Positions 11,443 through 23,154 of a stretch of 64,000 bases of DNA are shown piece by piece. This DNA comes from Globisporangium splendens (lineage: Eukaryota; Oomycota; Peronosporomycetes; Pythiales; Pythiaceae). The DNA lies in the NCBI GenBank assembly GCA_006386115.1, contig VFIW01000076.1, forward strand, positions 304,463 to 368,462. Direction: 5' to 3'. The position numbers and the translations under genes are program-made. Positions within the stretch are counted from its first letter, which is position 1. The number at the start of each line of letters is the position of its first letter. A model generated the notes under the pieces. That model had not been told where the DNA came from. It searched no databases and was given only the letters and a program-made list of their open reading frames with translations.

Positions 11443-12400
11443 ATGAGCGGCCCAACGGGAACGGAGAAGATCGTGCTTTCGACGGTACCTTTGCAGGAGA
11501 ATTCGGGCATCGCGTCGGCGGCACCACCGCGATATTCACGCCCCCCCCTCTTCTACCCCTGTTTGTGTAGGCTACTGGTGCCTTTTTCGGCGCCGCTGCG
11601 GGCTCGGTCGAGTCGGTGTGGTCGATCCCAAAGCTCGGTACGGAAAGCGTAGATTCGCGGCATGTAGCTCGCTTATGAGCGGGAAAATGTGGTGGTATTG
11701 CTGATGCATTGGCATATTTGCTGTAATTACTGCTTCATAGGCGATAAGCTGCCAAAGTTCTCGACCCAGATCAAGCAAATTGGTGTCCGTTCGGTGCGTA
11801 AATGCGAATTGAATGAGACGAGGAAGGCGCTCTTGGTCAATGGTAGAATTGGTTCTTACGTGAGAGTATCGTGTGTGTGTGTGTGGTGTTTTCTATTCGA
11901 GTAGCTTGTGTTTGCTACCGTGGGTGGTCTCTTCACCACTGGCGAGTTCGCTTCGGTACGTGCGATTATCTTTTTCCTATAGCAGCGATGCAAGAAGGGA
12001 AGGAAGGACACAAGACTCAACTCGGCATTTTGGCGATGACGGTATGGTTGATTTGCTGTTGTTTTTGTTTTTGTTTTTTTTTAACAGGCCAAGATCCGCC
12101 AGAAGGACGACCCATTGAACGCTGCGGTGGGCGGTGCGCTCGTCGGTGTCGTGCCAGGTGTGCTGAAGAAGAACGCCCGCGTCGGTGCCGCCACCAGTGT
12201 CGTCGTTGCCGTCGCCATGAGCGCCGCTGCCTACTGGTACGCCTGCTTGCTTATATGCCTTTGCCTCCATGCACCTCCCATGTATTCATCCACTCATCAT
12301 ATTGCTTCTTGCTGCTGTATGCTGTTGCATGAACAGGTCCGGCACGCAACAAACTTCGTTCGAAAAGTACGCTGCGACTCGCTTCTCCGACCGAACGTAA
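11443..12400 (+). CDS. NDUFA11-like complex I subunit (Tim17/22-fold membrane protein)
   Basis: Six exons with consistent phase: 11443-11484, 11571-11637, 11741-11793, 11905-11955, 12088-12236 and 12337-12400. They encode 141 residues, the same length I recall for mammalian NDUFA11. The protein starts MSGPTGTEKIVLST, then has Gly/Ala-rich membrane segments: ATGAFFGAAAGSVESVW, LVFATVGGLFTTGEFAS, and AAVGGALVGVVPGVLKK followed by AATSVVVAVAMSAAAYW. The KDDPLN turn before the third segment is typical of the B14.7/NDUFA11 branch of the Tim17/Tim22 family. NDUFA11 is an accessory membrane-arm subunit of respiratory complex I in the mitochondrial inner membrane. A TIM17/22/23 or PRAT-family relative is the main alternative. 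Exon 1 uses donor GTACCT; the other junctions have GTACG or GTGCG donors and YAG acceptors. Confidence 0.7.
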
Positions 12401-12653
12401 GCGGGTTAGCGACATACACACATACGCCAGAGGAGAACGCAATATATTGAAGAGAAGCGCACAATAGAGCAGCCGCAGCAGCTCCATGTGAATGATCTTT
12501 GGCCGTCGAAGCAAAAAAGAGAAAAGAAAAAAAGTAATGATTTGTCCAGTTGACTTGGTTTATTTCCTATCGAGCACATCACAGCATCAGTGGCAGCAAC
12601 AAAGGTCGAGAGATCAAAGCAACGGAGAATGGGATTACGCCTCTTGAAGTCGT
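12401..12653. other. Short intergenic spacer between convergent genes
   Basis: About 250 bp between the stop of the NDUFA11-like gene and the stop of the EGF-like gene. It contains an A-rich run near 12510-12535 that may serve 3' end formation. No ORF. Confidence 0.6.
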
Positions 12654-13851
12654 TTATGCCACGATCGGAGAAAGGCTCGCGCAGTTGGAGCCGTAGAAGC
12701 CGTCAAAGCACGTGCATGTTCCTGTCGTGAAGTCGCATTTGCCGCGGTTCGCACAGTCCACGTGGCACTTGTTGCCAATGGCACTCGTGCCGGCGCCTCC
12801 AGCAGCAATCTTCCCGCTGCAATCCGTCTCATCGACCGCTGTCATCGGGTCATCACCTGATGGACAGCGCACTAGCAAGGCGGCATAATTGAAAAGTTAG
12901 TTGCGGCGCCAAAGCCTCCGCTATGAGAATAACAGCAAATGACGCAGCGTACTCAGGGAGCAGTCGGCGCCAAACCATTCGGACAATTGACGCTGACCGG
13001 CGGCCAAGCCCACGGGCCACGACGAATCGCAGAGACACCCAAAGATGCGACTCGGGTCCCATGTTGAAGTCGCCTGCGTGCACACTTTTCTGCATGAAAC
13101 AATGTCGATTCACTGCCAGTAATGTATGTGAAATGATATACCTCAGCACCCGAGTAAGTCGTCGCCGCAGACAGAGGAAACGCGCTCGTCGTCGGTGCCA
13201 GCGCTTTCATGCTCAGGCACTGGCCATGGCCCGAGCATCCATTCGGGCAAATATCTACAGATGCATTGCAACAAGACGCATTGGTTTGCATGCACATGGA
13301 AGTACTCGACTACGAAGAATATAAACGGCAGCAGGATATGGTTCGCACAGCGTTGGCAAGCGGCTCCTTCGTATCCGAGCAGACATCAACACTGGCCGCT
13401 GGAGCGATCGCAGAATCCAGCATCCGAGCATTCCGCCTTCGGGTGGCCGGTGTCTGGTACACTTGGAATGCCAAATCAGGACGGACCAGCGGGACAGATG
13501 CCTGCTGACAGTCATGCATTGCAGTCACCCACATACTGAGTCATAATAGAAGCAATGCTGTGTTCACTGCTAATAGCGACACGTACGCAGAGAGCAATCC
13601 GGTGCCTTGTAGGCGGCGATGTCGGACGCCGCGCCGTATCCTTCAAAGCACGTGCATGTCTTGCAGCGTCCATGGCCGTTGCAGTTGCCGAGCATGGCGC
13701 AGAGGTTGTCTGTGGCCACACCCAGTTGCGCATCGACACTGTGCAGGAACAGGAGTGTCGCAATGGCAGCAGACAGTGTCCATGTCCACAGCAGATATGC
13801 ATTTGGCGCACGCGTCATCTGCATTATCATCATCATGTTGAAGAAAGCCAC
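12654..13851 (-). pseudogene. Secreted EGF-like repeat protein with two in-frame TGA codons
   Basis: Five exons: up to 13851-13587, 13501-13349, 13254-13142, 13089-12953 and 12871-12654. The product begins with a signal peptide (start at 13851, or 13818 at MTRAPNAYLL) ending near HSVDA. Cys-rich EGF-like units follow: CNGHGRCKTCTCFEGYG, CPNGCSGHGQCLSM, FGCLCDSSW and CANRGKCDFTTGTCTCFDG. Linkers such as GDDPMT are, as I recall, typical of oomycete EGF/tenascin-like secreted proteins. Exon 2 reads CPAGPS-stop-FGIPSVPDTGH...CDRSSGQC-stop-CLLGYEGAACQR, with TGA at 13476-13478 and 13386-13388. Both flanks keep the EGF pattern and correct splice phase. The exon 3/4 junction also needs a weak donor (GTGCTG) or a one-base shift to restore frame. 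A recently inactivated gene or sequence error fits best. Confidence 0.65.
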
Positions 13852-14706
13852 GTCCCCCGTCGAGATAGATGCTCACACTCGTGCACCAGCTGTGACTCTT
13901 GGAACCCAAAGCAGACACCCCTCATGCGGCAACTGTGACACTCACCTCGCTTTAACAACCCTTTCACTCCCACTCACAGACTTGCTCCACTTTGCTGACC
14001 GCCTTTGCCTCTCTTGTAGTGACCATATGCTGCTTCAATGCGGGAAACGCTCTCTGCCACGCGCAGGTTCGAATTTTTAGACGGAAACGGTGCTGCATGC
14101 GCTTAAGTCCGAATCTTTCCCTTCAAGATTGCTTTTTTTGGACTCGAAGCCATGTTCTGCGTGCGCAGCTGGGGCGAACGCGCACCCATACATTCGCCAA
14201 TACATTCTTTCCGGTCTTAAAGGCGTTTCTTCTGCCCGGCAGAGAGTCAAGAAGGGAGCGAGGAAGGAAGGAAACAGAAAAAAACACACACACACACTCG
14301 AGAAAGCGGAGCGCAAGAGGCACACAATTTTTGGCAGGAAGGAGGGCAGTTTGTGCGTGCGGAAGAGAGCGTGTGTCCGCGTGGATCAAGGGTGTCTCTG
14401 TGTGCGCAGGTGCGTTGTGTGTGTGTGTGGATGGATGGGTGTATGCGAAAAGTGTATGTTCATGCGGGGCACAGAAGAAGGTCGACACCGCGCCGCATAG
14501 TGAAAGTAGACAAGTGAACGAGCTGAGCTGACAGGCACGGGGTGTTCTCCCTTTGCTGTCATTTTCGATTCGTTGTTCATTTTTAGCAGCAAGCGAGAAA
14601 AGTCAGCGTCGGGCTCTGGTTGCTGCGGAGGTGAAATTGCACACATTGGACGTTCGAGGCAAGAGAAGGCACAGAGAGAAAGGACACAAGCGCGCAGCAC
14701 GCGGAG
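13852..14706. other. Intergenic, divergent promoter region
   Basis: Lies between the 5' ends of the EGF-like gene (minus) and the EF-hand gene (plus). It contains a short CA run near 14284-14297 and TG-rich sequence near 14395-14430. A TCATTTTCGATT element at about 14560 resembles an oomycete initiator. No gene recognised. Confidence 0.5.
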
Positions 14707-17700
14707 ATGGCGGGGAAGAAGCTCGATTTCGCGATCCCGTTGCAGAGCAATTTCAACACGGACGAGCCGTCGTCGCCGACTGCGGCCGATGCAGATCTGC
14801 TCATGGAGTTACCCTTTGTGACGCCGAGCTACTCGCTCGCGATCCAGTCAAAGTGCGCCATCATGGTGCGGAATGCACTCGTGGCGTCAAAGTGTACGTG
14901 TGACACCGCGTTTATTGTGTATGTGTGCTTTTTTTGGTATGTGTCTGTCACTCACAAAGTGGTTTTTGCTTGTACTTGTGTTGCTGCAGTGTCGACATGC
15001 ACCATTGACACATTGCTGCAGACCATTAGAGAAAATGCTGGTGAAGGCGCAGCGGTTGAGAAAGACGAATTCATTGAGACGGTTCGCATTTTGCCGAGTC
15101 TGCGAAGCGGTGAAGCATTTCGGTCGATCGAAGAGACTCTGGAACGCATATATCGGTCATTTGAAGCCGCAAACCGAGTCGATTTGTACCTGGTAAGTAG
15201 AATTGGACTGTCTTCCATTTCTCTGTCGCATGCACACTAATTGACCTTGTGTGTTTTACCTTTTTAATGACGCGATGCAGCTCGGCATTGGATGCTTGCC
15301 ATTGATCCAAGGATCTGTAAAAGAAAAAGTCCACGGCGCGATCCAATTGAGTTTGTTCGGCTGCGGCGAGGCAATGGACGCTCCTGTGTCGTTGTCGGTG
15401 CTGAAGACAGCGCTTGCGTGCCTGCTGCTGTCGATTTCCGCAGTGTTTGGCCTCGAGTCGGCGACCCCCGACCAGTTGCAGTCGACTTCTACGATCTTGA
15501 CAACCTCTGTGAATGAAGCTGTTGCGCGGTTGTATTCGTTTTATTCGCTCAACAAGGACAGCACATCGTCCTTCGACGCGCAAATCTGGCCGTGGATTGA
15601 GACGAACGCGCCAAAGGTGATGCCGTGGTTGAAGTTTGTGGATCAGCAGAAATGGCCAACGACAAAGCGCTTGACATCGCCAACAAAGAGTGATGCATCG
15701 TCACCGAGACGATGGGCGAGCCAGTCATCGGTCACGAGCTCACAAGCAGAGGGCTCGATTATCGATTCCTCGGGCGAATCGCAGGCGACGACCACCCCGA
15801 CATGCGCGAGTATTGAGCAGACGACGACGCTTAGCTTCCGCTTCTCGGAGGTCGATGGCGGGACGCTCAGTGTCGGCGAAGAGCAAGCGGCGAAGCTTTT
15901 CAACTTGCTGACGCAGTCTGCATTCACCAAAGTAAACCCGAGAGCGATGTATGATACATTTGTACAGCACACAGGCGACGGGTTGCTAGAGGAAGAGACA
16001 TTTCTGGAAGCCATCGAAGAGCTGCTGAGCATGACGAATATGCCGCACCTGAGCAAAGATAGCGAGTTCCTGGACGGCATGATCGATATTTTCCGGTGTT
16101 TCTTGCCGGAAAAGGTGCTCCGAGTTGACGCATTTGAGATCGCGGCTGGCTTCAGTCTGTTTGCGTGGGGGTCGAAAAGTGACAAACTCGGGTCCGCGTT
16201 CCATTACTTTGACGCAGATAGCAAGGGTTTCCTCAACAACCAGCAGTTGTGGCGATTCTTGCGCTCGATTTTGACGATCCTGCTGCATTTATCGCCTCCC
16301 AATCGCATGGTGGTCCAGCGGTATGGATCAATTGCCGCACTTGTCGACACTGGCGAGCAAGAGATCATGGAATCTATTATGGAGGGCATACAATACGAAG
16401 ACTATGAAGACGAGGACGACAGTGAACACGGCGATTTGCTTGAGCGCGATCGTGAGCAAACGAATTCCGAGTTGCGAGCCGGCGTCTATGCGTTTGAAGA
16501 TTTTGGCGAGTGGTACAATTCCGGTGGGTTTAAAGCAATGAGCTGGTTGGAGCTCCTCGATCTACGCAAGTGGGTATTCGTATCCCCCGAGTTTAAGGTG
16601 GATGAACTTGATATTCAGCCTTTCGACCCTGTGTACGCGAGTAGCAACTACTACACAGCAAACAATATTCAAGTTGATGTGGATGTGGAGTGTCCGGGCG
16701 AAGATTTGACCGTTGCGAAACCCCAGTTTACGTTTGCTGAGGCAATCGCAGAAGAAGACGATGAAGATGATGTCGAAAGCCACAGAGATAACAACGTGAT
16801 CCCGCTGGAGCCACCGGACAATTCGCAATCATCGTTTGGATCGTCGTCTAGCGGGCAGCGATCACGAAATAGCAGTATACCAAGTACCCTTCCTGCTATT
16901 TGCCTGAAAAACGAGATCGTGCTCGAATTCGACTTGACGCTAGATGCCGACGACGATGCAGTAACGGAGCTCCCATTGACGACGCTGAGCTTTGACAACG
17001 GAGATCTGATTATGTATGCGGAGCTCCAGCGAGTGACGAAACTGCATCAAGTCGATCTGAGCCGTGTGTATGAAGTGTTTGGTCCCTTGATGGAAGATCC
17101 GAACTTCGCAACCATCGAGAAGAGCACTTTTGATCGATGTGTGCGGAAATTGCTACCGAAGGCTGTCGCACACGATGTTGTGGCAGCGTTCGGCGTCCAC
17201 ACGAATACACGCGTGCCTCCACCCAGTGTGGGACGCGGAAATGATTCCAAGATGGCTGCAGATACGCTCTCGCGTCTGTTTTTCGCGTTCAATCGTAGCG
17301 GTACTGGCAAGATCGACCTCGTAGAGTTTGTTGCAGCGTTCACGATGTTCTGCGCCGGCTCCAAGAGCCAAAAGCTTGGATACGCGTACAGCTTGTTCGA
17401 TTCGGACAACGACGGATCCCTTACAAGACGAGAGATGTGGAAGTATTTGCGCTCGTTCTTGACGATGCTCCTTGCGCTCGGAAACGGCGCCGATTTGTCT
17501 GCCGAAGCCATCGCTAGCGTGGCAGACACGACGGCGATTGAGATTGCTGATACGATTTTCAGAGACTCGAGCAAGACATTTAGTGTGAGACGCCCTTCCC
17601 CACGTCACCAAAAGCGAACGCATCGCCATAGTCTCGATATCCCAGAATCTGCGGACACGATTGTGCTGGCTCAGAACAGGACTCGCCGAGATGGCGATCG

Positions 17701-20700
17701 CCGATATGAACACCGAGGGTCACTCCCTGACGAAGACTCGATCAGTCTGACTGGTGCAGCACAAAGTGCAGCTGGAGCAGGTGCCGGGAACGCATTTATT
17801 AGAGGCGGTGTCGTTTCGTTCCAAGAATTCGCGAACTGGTACTCGAGTCGTGGTCATATTATCATTGCCTGGATCGAATTGCTGGATTCGAAGAAGTGGC
17901 CAGAGGTGAACAACTCCGTCGCGGATGCGATCTTGCGGTACATCAGTCGTCAGCAGAAGGTCACTCTGCCTAATGGAGAGAATGGAGAGCGGGACTCAGG
18001 TTCTTCGAACGATACCGTGTCCTCGAATGACAGCGGACAGCGACGTGACCGCAGTTCGTCCCTGGAGCCTGGATATCCCGACACAAATATGACGATCCTG
18101 AGTGCTGCTAGCTTGAGAACAGGGAATGCAAACACCGCAGTGGCAAGAATGGATGGAATCGGCGGGATTGCCGATCTCATTACATCACCGCCTACGTCTT
18201 CTGCTACGGTGAAAGATTTGTCCTCGGTGGCGTTGCAGTTCAAGTTGACAAACTACGACAACACAACGCTTCGAATTCGATTGAAAGACGTTGCAATTGT
18301 GTACACGATCTCTGAGCGAATGAATATGAGCAGCTTGACGTGCCGAGATCTTGTGAATCTTCTCGAGAAACACTCCCAGGGACGGACGCTGACGAAGCAA
18401 GGCTACCTGAGAGCAATGCGAGAGCTCGTTCCACGGGACGTTCTGACCAACGAAGATCAAGAGTTCCTGTCGTTCCACTTGCTTCGAATATTCACGCTAT
18501 TCGAGACTGAAAGTGCTGTTGATGATGGAAACAACATCAATAGCTTTTTAGGCGAGCAAGAGGACCAAGGCAACGACGCCAACGGTACATCATCCGTGGA
18601 CAAGCTGTTTATCCTGTCTGGTTTGAGCGTCTTTTGTGGCACAACAAAGAGTTCAAAGCTGGGTACATTGTTCAAAGTGTTTGACGCGCACGGGAAGGGG
18701 TACGTTAATCGTCGTCACCTGTTCGAGATGCTCAAGTCAATATTAGTGGTTTTGTTTGCCTTCTCGAGCTTCAACGCTAGCAAGGCTCACTCCAATGACA
18801 CAAGCACGACGAACTCGTGGAGCACGAATTCTGCTGCCGAGCGTGCTGCAGGTGCTGTTATTTCCAAGCTGTTCTGCGAAGCGACTTGCCGCTACCCAGA
18901 TGTGATCAGCCTTGCAGAGTTTGCTGCCTGGTATGCGGCTGGCGGCTACATGGATTGTCCTTGGCTGGAGTTGCTCGACTTGTCCAAGTGGCCAGCAAAG
19001 GAAGCCTTTGAAGCTAGCAAGCGCGAAAAGCCACTGATCTGTGCGTTTGACATCCAAGACGAGAGCAGCATTTTGCAGTTCTCAGAAACTGATATCTCAA
19101 CGTATCTGTTTGTCCTCCGGTCGACGAAGCTGGGTGAATCGAGTGTCAGCAAGATTTACGACTCGCTGTTAGCGTACGCGACACCACCGCCAGAAGAAGG
19201 GAAGAAGAAGAAAGCTACTGGCCAAGGAAAAAGCCAAGCGTACTCGTACGCTGGTGTCGAAGAAGACGAAGGCGCCTACTTGGTGATCACGCGAAGCAAC
19301 TTTTACGAGTGCATTCGCAGCTTGGTGTCCAAAGAAGACATGTCTGAAAAGGCTCAACAGACCTCATCAAAATTGCTTTCAAGGATCTTCAACGTCTTTG
19401 ATCGCAAGCGCTGCGGCCGTGTGAATGCGTTGGAGCTTGCATGCGGAATGAGTATTTTGGGGAAAGGTTCGAAAAGCCAGAAGCTTGCTCTCGCGTTCGA
19501 TTTTATTGCGAAGATGAGACTTCAACGAAACCGTACTCTGAATGTGTACGCTTCGACGAATCACGGCGGCGCTGGTGCGAACGGCAATGCAGGAGCGTTT
19601 GGGTTCGTTGGCGGAGGTATCAACAGCATCTCCACGGGTGGTCCCACGTTTGGATTACCAAGTATGCGTGGCGCACCTCCTGGTACTGCTGGTCTTCGCC
19701 GTACAGCGATGCAGAATGAGGCAAACGCGCTCCCACACTCAGTGCTATTCATCTACTTGCGATCGTTTTTGCTTGCGCTGATGGCGTTGAGCGATGGGAG
19801 CTACCGGCTGGGGATTGAAAAGATGCACACAGAAGCTGAAGACTTTATCGAGGAAGCGATGGGAGACCTCATGACCGACGTGAGCACAACTGGCGGAGGT
19901 GCAATGGCTGCTGCCTCAAACAATGGCTTTGCTGCCTTTGGTAGCGTGCGTTCTCGTGCAAGTGTGACGTTCCAGCAGTTTGGGGAATGGTACAACACTG
20001 GCGGTTTCCAGATCATCTCATGGGTCGAGTTATTGGACGTTGCGAAATGGGAGCAGCAGCAAGAATATCAGGAACAGACGGCGTCGCTCGCGGGAGTCGG
20101 AACGGGCCGAGTCATGAGCAAGCGCATGCCTGTCTTGGGCTCACAGCGACCAGGAAATTACCCGGCGTCGAACGCGCAGCCGATGGAGCACGTCCAGCCC
20201 ATCGAGAACTACTACAGCACGAAGCAATTCACGCAAAAGCAGCATGTGCGGCAGAGTGAGATTGTGTCGACTTCGTATCCGCAGAGCATCCAAGCGATGG
20301 GCAAGCAGCAGGAGAAGAAGGAGCGCGACCAACGGGACTCGATCAGTGCCATCAGTTTGTGCTCGGACGGCCCGATTATGGTGTTTGCCGTCGCACGGAA
20401 GGCTGCCGAGTTGCACTTTTTCAACGAAGATATCACGCGCTTGAAGCACTTTTTGCATCAAACGCAATTGCATGTGGTGACGCCATGGGATCTCGGGGCG
20501 TCGTTGAAAACGGCATTGAACATCCCGAATCTAACGACCACAGCGTTCGTGACTCGCAGCCAGTTTATCGAGTCAGTCGAGCAGGTTTGCTTTATGCAAG
20601 CGGAAGGTCGAGCTGCACCAATGTCTATCAGTGAGGAGTCGATGGAGCTACTCGACCAGGTGTTGACGGTGTTTGTGCGCGAGCCGGAGGCTATCAAAAG

Positions 20701-21253
20701 TGGTGGTTCTACCATTGTGGAGGACGACGACGACGACGACCATGAAGGAAACGATCTGCTCGAGTTTGGTGCTGCTGTGTGCGGGTTGCTCGTGGTGTGT
20801 CAAGGCACGCTGCTCGACAAGCTCCGATGCGCGGCGCATCTGTTAGAAGACGGCCACGATAGAGAGAACTCCCAATCTGTCGTCATGGAGACCCTCAAGT
20901 CGTCGCTCATGTGCTTCTTGATGGCGTTCTACGGCATGAGCAGCTCGTTGGGGGCCGAAGTGGTCCGGTTCTCGGCTGAGTTGGGTGCTGAAGAGGTGCT
21001 ACATTCGTTTGAGGTCTCGTTTTCGAGTCCGTTGGGACAAAGCGACGATGAAGAGGAAGAAAGTAAGAGCGAGCAGTCCCTCGACTTGACGAAGGCGGTC
21101 TCGCTGCAAGAGTTTAGCGAATGGTTTGGCGATGCTGGCTACCACTCGCACCCGTGGCTCGAGCTGGCGGAGCTCCGACACTGGCCTGCTGCCATCAATG
21201 TGTGCGGCGCTGACACCGGAACCGTCGACACAAACCCGAGAGCGATCTTGTAG
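14707..21253 (+). CDS. Giant six-module EF-hand-related protein
   Basis: Three exons (14707-14893, 14990-15192, 15281-21253; donors GTACGT and GTAAGT) encode 2,120 residues. The last exon is a single 6 kb open frame. The protein is six diverged copies of one module. Each has a calpain/C2-like beta segment, a helix with GSKSxKLG, an EF-hand-like loop, a helix LxxxLRSxLxxLLxL and a terminal signature EFxxWYxxxGxxxxxWxELLDxxKW. Signatures end near nt 15655 (degenerate), 16570, 17905, 18990, 20050 and 21185. Loops with acidic ligands include FDSDNDGSLTRREMW and FDADSKGFLNN. Others, such as FDAHGKGYVNR, are partly degenerate, so only some are likely to bind Ca2+. No enzyme domain, signal peptide or membrane segment is seen. 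Acidic or Ser-rich linkers separate modules. I infer a large Ca2+-responsive scaffold; I do not recognise a named family. Confidence 0.85.
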
Positions 21254-21379
21254 ATTCTTTCGAGCCGTTTGCCGAATTGTCACGAGCAGGAGAACATCGT
21301 GTAATTTGATTTAGAAATTGCGCAAAATGTATGTACATTCTGGATATGGAGCTGTGTATTTGTGCATGTGTGTGTGTAT

Positions 21380-22296
21380 CTAGTTCTGCTTTTCTTTTGC
21401 TGTCGCAGATTCCGATGGAGAAGGTGTCGAGTCGCCGTGCAGAAGACACGCCATGCCCACGAGGATGAGCGTCGCGCCAAGGAACCACTGCAGCGGCAAG
21501 TGCTCGTGGAAGAAAAAGAAGCCGCCTGCAGCCTACAGCCAGCGGACAACATTCATAGCACAGAGTGAGATGATAAGTGAGTCAATTTCTCATGAACAAC
21601 GAGGAAGGAAGACGCACCGAGAGCATAAAGTTGACGGACGCGCTCGTGACCGTGGCCGTTAGGGAGTCTGTCTCGTGAAGTCCCTTGACGAAGAAGTTGA
21701 GCATGAGCGCGTTGGCGCCGAGCATAAGCGCAATGCAGAGCACACGGATGATCGCGGCCACCTGGATCAGACAGACGCAACACGTAAGGAACAGCCATGA
21801 GGATAGATGTGCTGTGCTGCTACATATGGACGCCCGCGGTTCCATACACACCGCGGCACAAGATGCAAAGAGCGGCACTTGGTTCGCCTCGCATTGCGCG
21901 TGGAGGTACTGGATGACGTTGGTATCACCGTCTGCGCCAAGCTGAGAGCAGATTCGTTAAACAGAAGCGGGTCGTCAGTGAAAAGAACACAAACTGCATG
22001 CGCAGCAGAGACAACGATAAGGGAATGCGAGGAAAGAGTTGGTACCTTTCCGAGCATGCCGGCCGTTGCGGCCAAGGCGCCTGCGAGTACACTGCGTTAA
22101 AAACGATGCATGCGATTACATACACAGCAGGCATGTACTGTGCGTTAAGAATACGCTTCGGATGCAAATGCCAGAGGAAGCGCATGCAGTTAATAGACCA
22201 TGCGACGCATGGCAGACCGACCTGCAGCGCATCTTGCTCTTGAACTGCTCGCAATGTTTGTGAGCGGTTTATCAGTTGATCTGATGATGTCGACAC
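21380..22296 (-). CDS. TMEM42-like small multi-pass membrane protein (EamA/DMT fold)
   Basis: Exons 22046-22080, 21852-21941, 21618-21761 and 21380-21532 join in phase with GTACC, GTGTGT and GTGCGT donors. The first coding exon (22218-22296, starting MSTSSDQL) is a guess that gives a total of 166 residues, close to the length I recall for TMEM42. Segments include ALAATAGMLGK, VAAIIRVLCIALMLGANALM, SASVNFMLS and FFFFHEHLPLQW followed by LGATLILVGMACLL. This is the half-size EamA pattern seen in TMEM42 and in one half of drug/metabolite transporters. A hydrophilic Ser/Thr/Lys tail ends the protein. Substrate and compartment are unknown. Its stop lies 126 bp from the convergent EF-hand gene stop. 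Confidence 0.7.
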
Positions 22297-22414
22297 AAAT
22301 CAGATCGATTAGCAACTCTTTTGGCAATTCTGCAAAATGCAGCTGAATTGCTTTCATGGATAATTTGTAACGCAGAAGCAGCATTTTGTTGTTAGCAACT
22401 GAGCGAAAGTTTGA

Positions 22415-22460
22415 GGAGTTTCCATAACACAGTGCATGTGTACTGTGTTATGGAAACTCC
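22415..22460. repeat. Perfect 19-bp inverted repeat with 8-nt loop
   Basis: Arms 22415-22433 and 22442-22460 (GGAGTTTCCATAACACAGT and its exact complement) flank the loop GCATGTGT. The RNA or single strand would form a stable 19-bp hairpin. It stands alone, with no ORF and no U-tract, upstream of the TMEM42-like gene. Confidence 0.9.
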
Positions 22461-23154
22461 GAGAGACCTCCACATCACCCACGAAACAGTGCAATCACAT
22501 TAGTTTGCATATTGTGATGCGACTTTGATTCAAAATGCAAATGCACAACGAGGATGCTGTATTTTTTTCACGTCAAACAAAACCGTTGGGTCAGCTTGTT
22601 CTCTGCAGTAGAAGACTCGGAGCATTCGTTCCTCTAGGACCCCGTCAACAAAAAAAGGCATTTTGGTTTGTTAGCTGATTATCACTCGGTGAACATGGTG
22701 CGTCAATGCAAAAAAACTCTCGGATACCACGATGTGCTACGCAATGTTTGCGGCTTTGCCCGCCATCTTGTTGTACGCTCGATACCAATATGGTCGCGCG
22801 GTACTGCCGCACTGCAGACTGTGGCGTCGCTTGACACGATCAGTGGAATCAGATAACTTTACAGCAGTGACAACAAATCCGTGCGGCACGTTGCATCTCC
22901 GCTGCGAGCGGCGCCTCATTGCATAGTTTTTTGGGTGGTCTCTCTGCGTGAAAGCAGTGCATATGTCCTGTATTACGGAAATCCCTCGCACAACAATCCG
23001 CTTGCTGCGTTTGCATGCACACACACACATCAAACTTGCAAGCAACACATGCCGAAACCCCTCTTTGTCAGCAAAGAACCCAACCATGCATGTCCTGTAC
23101 AATTGCTGCTGCTGTTTCATAGATAGATAAATGCCGATTATGCCAATGGAGAGG
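22461..23154. other. Intergenic, nothing recognised
   Basis: Only short ORFs. It lies downstream of the folate transporter stop and upstream of the TMEM42-like gene. Confidence 0.5.

Noticed and set aside
13349..13501. Selenocysteine or a variant genetic code for the two TGA codons
   Set aside because: No SECIS-like hairpin was seen, one site aligns where Trp is expected, and other genes in the window end normally at TGA, TAA and TAG.
15643..21283. Long minus-strand ORFs under the EF-hand gene
   Set aside because: They are antisense shadows of the 6 kb plus-strand exon, which carries repeated domain signatures.
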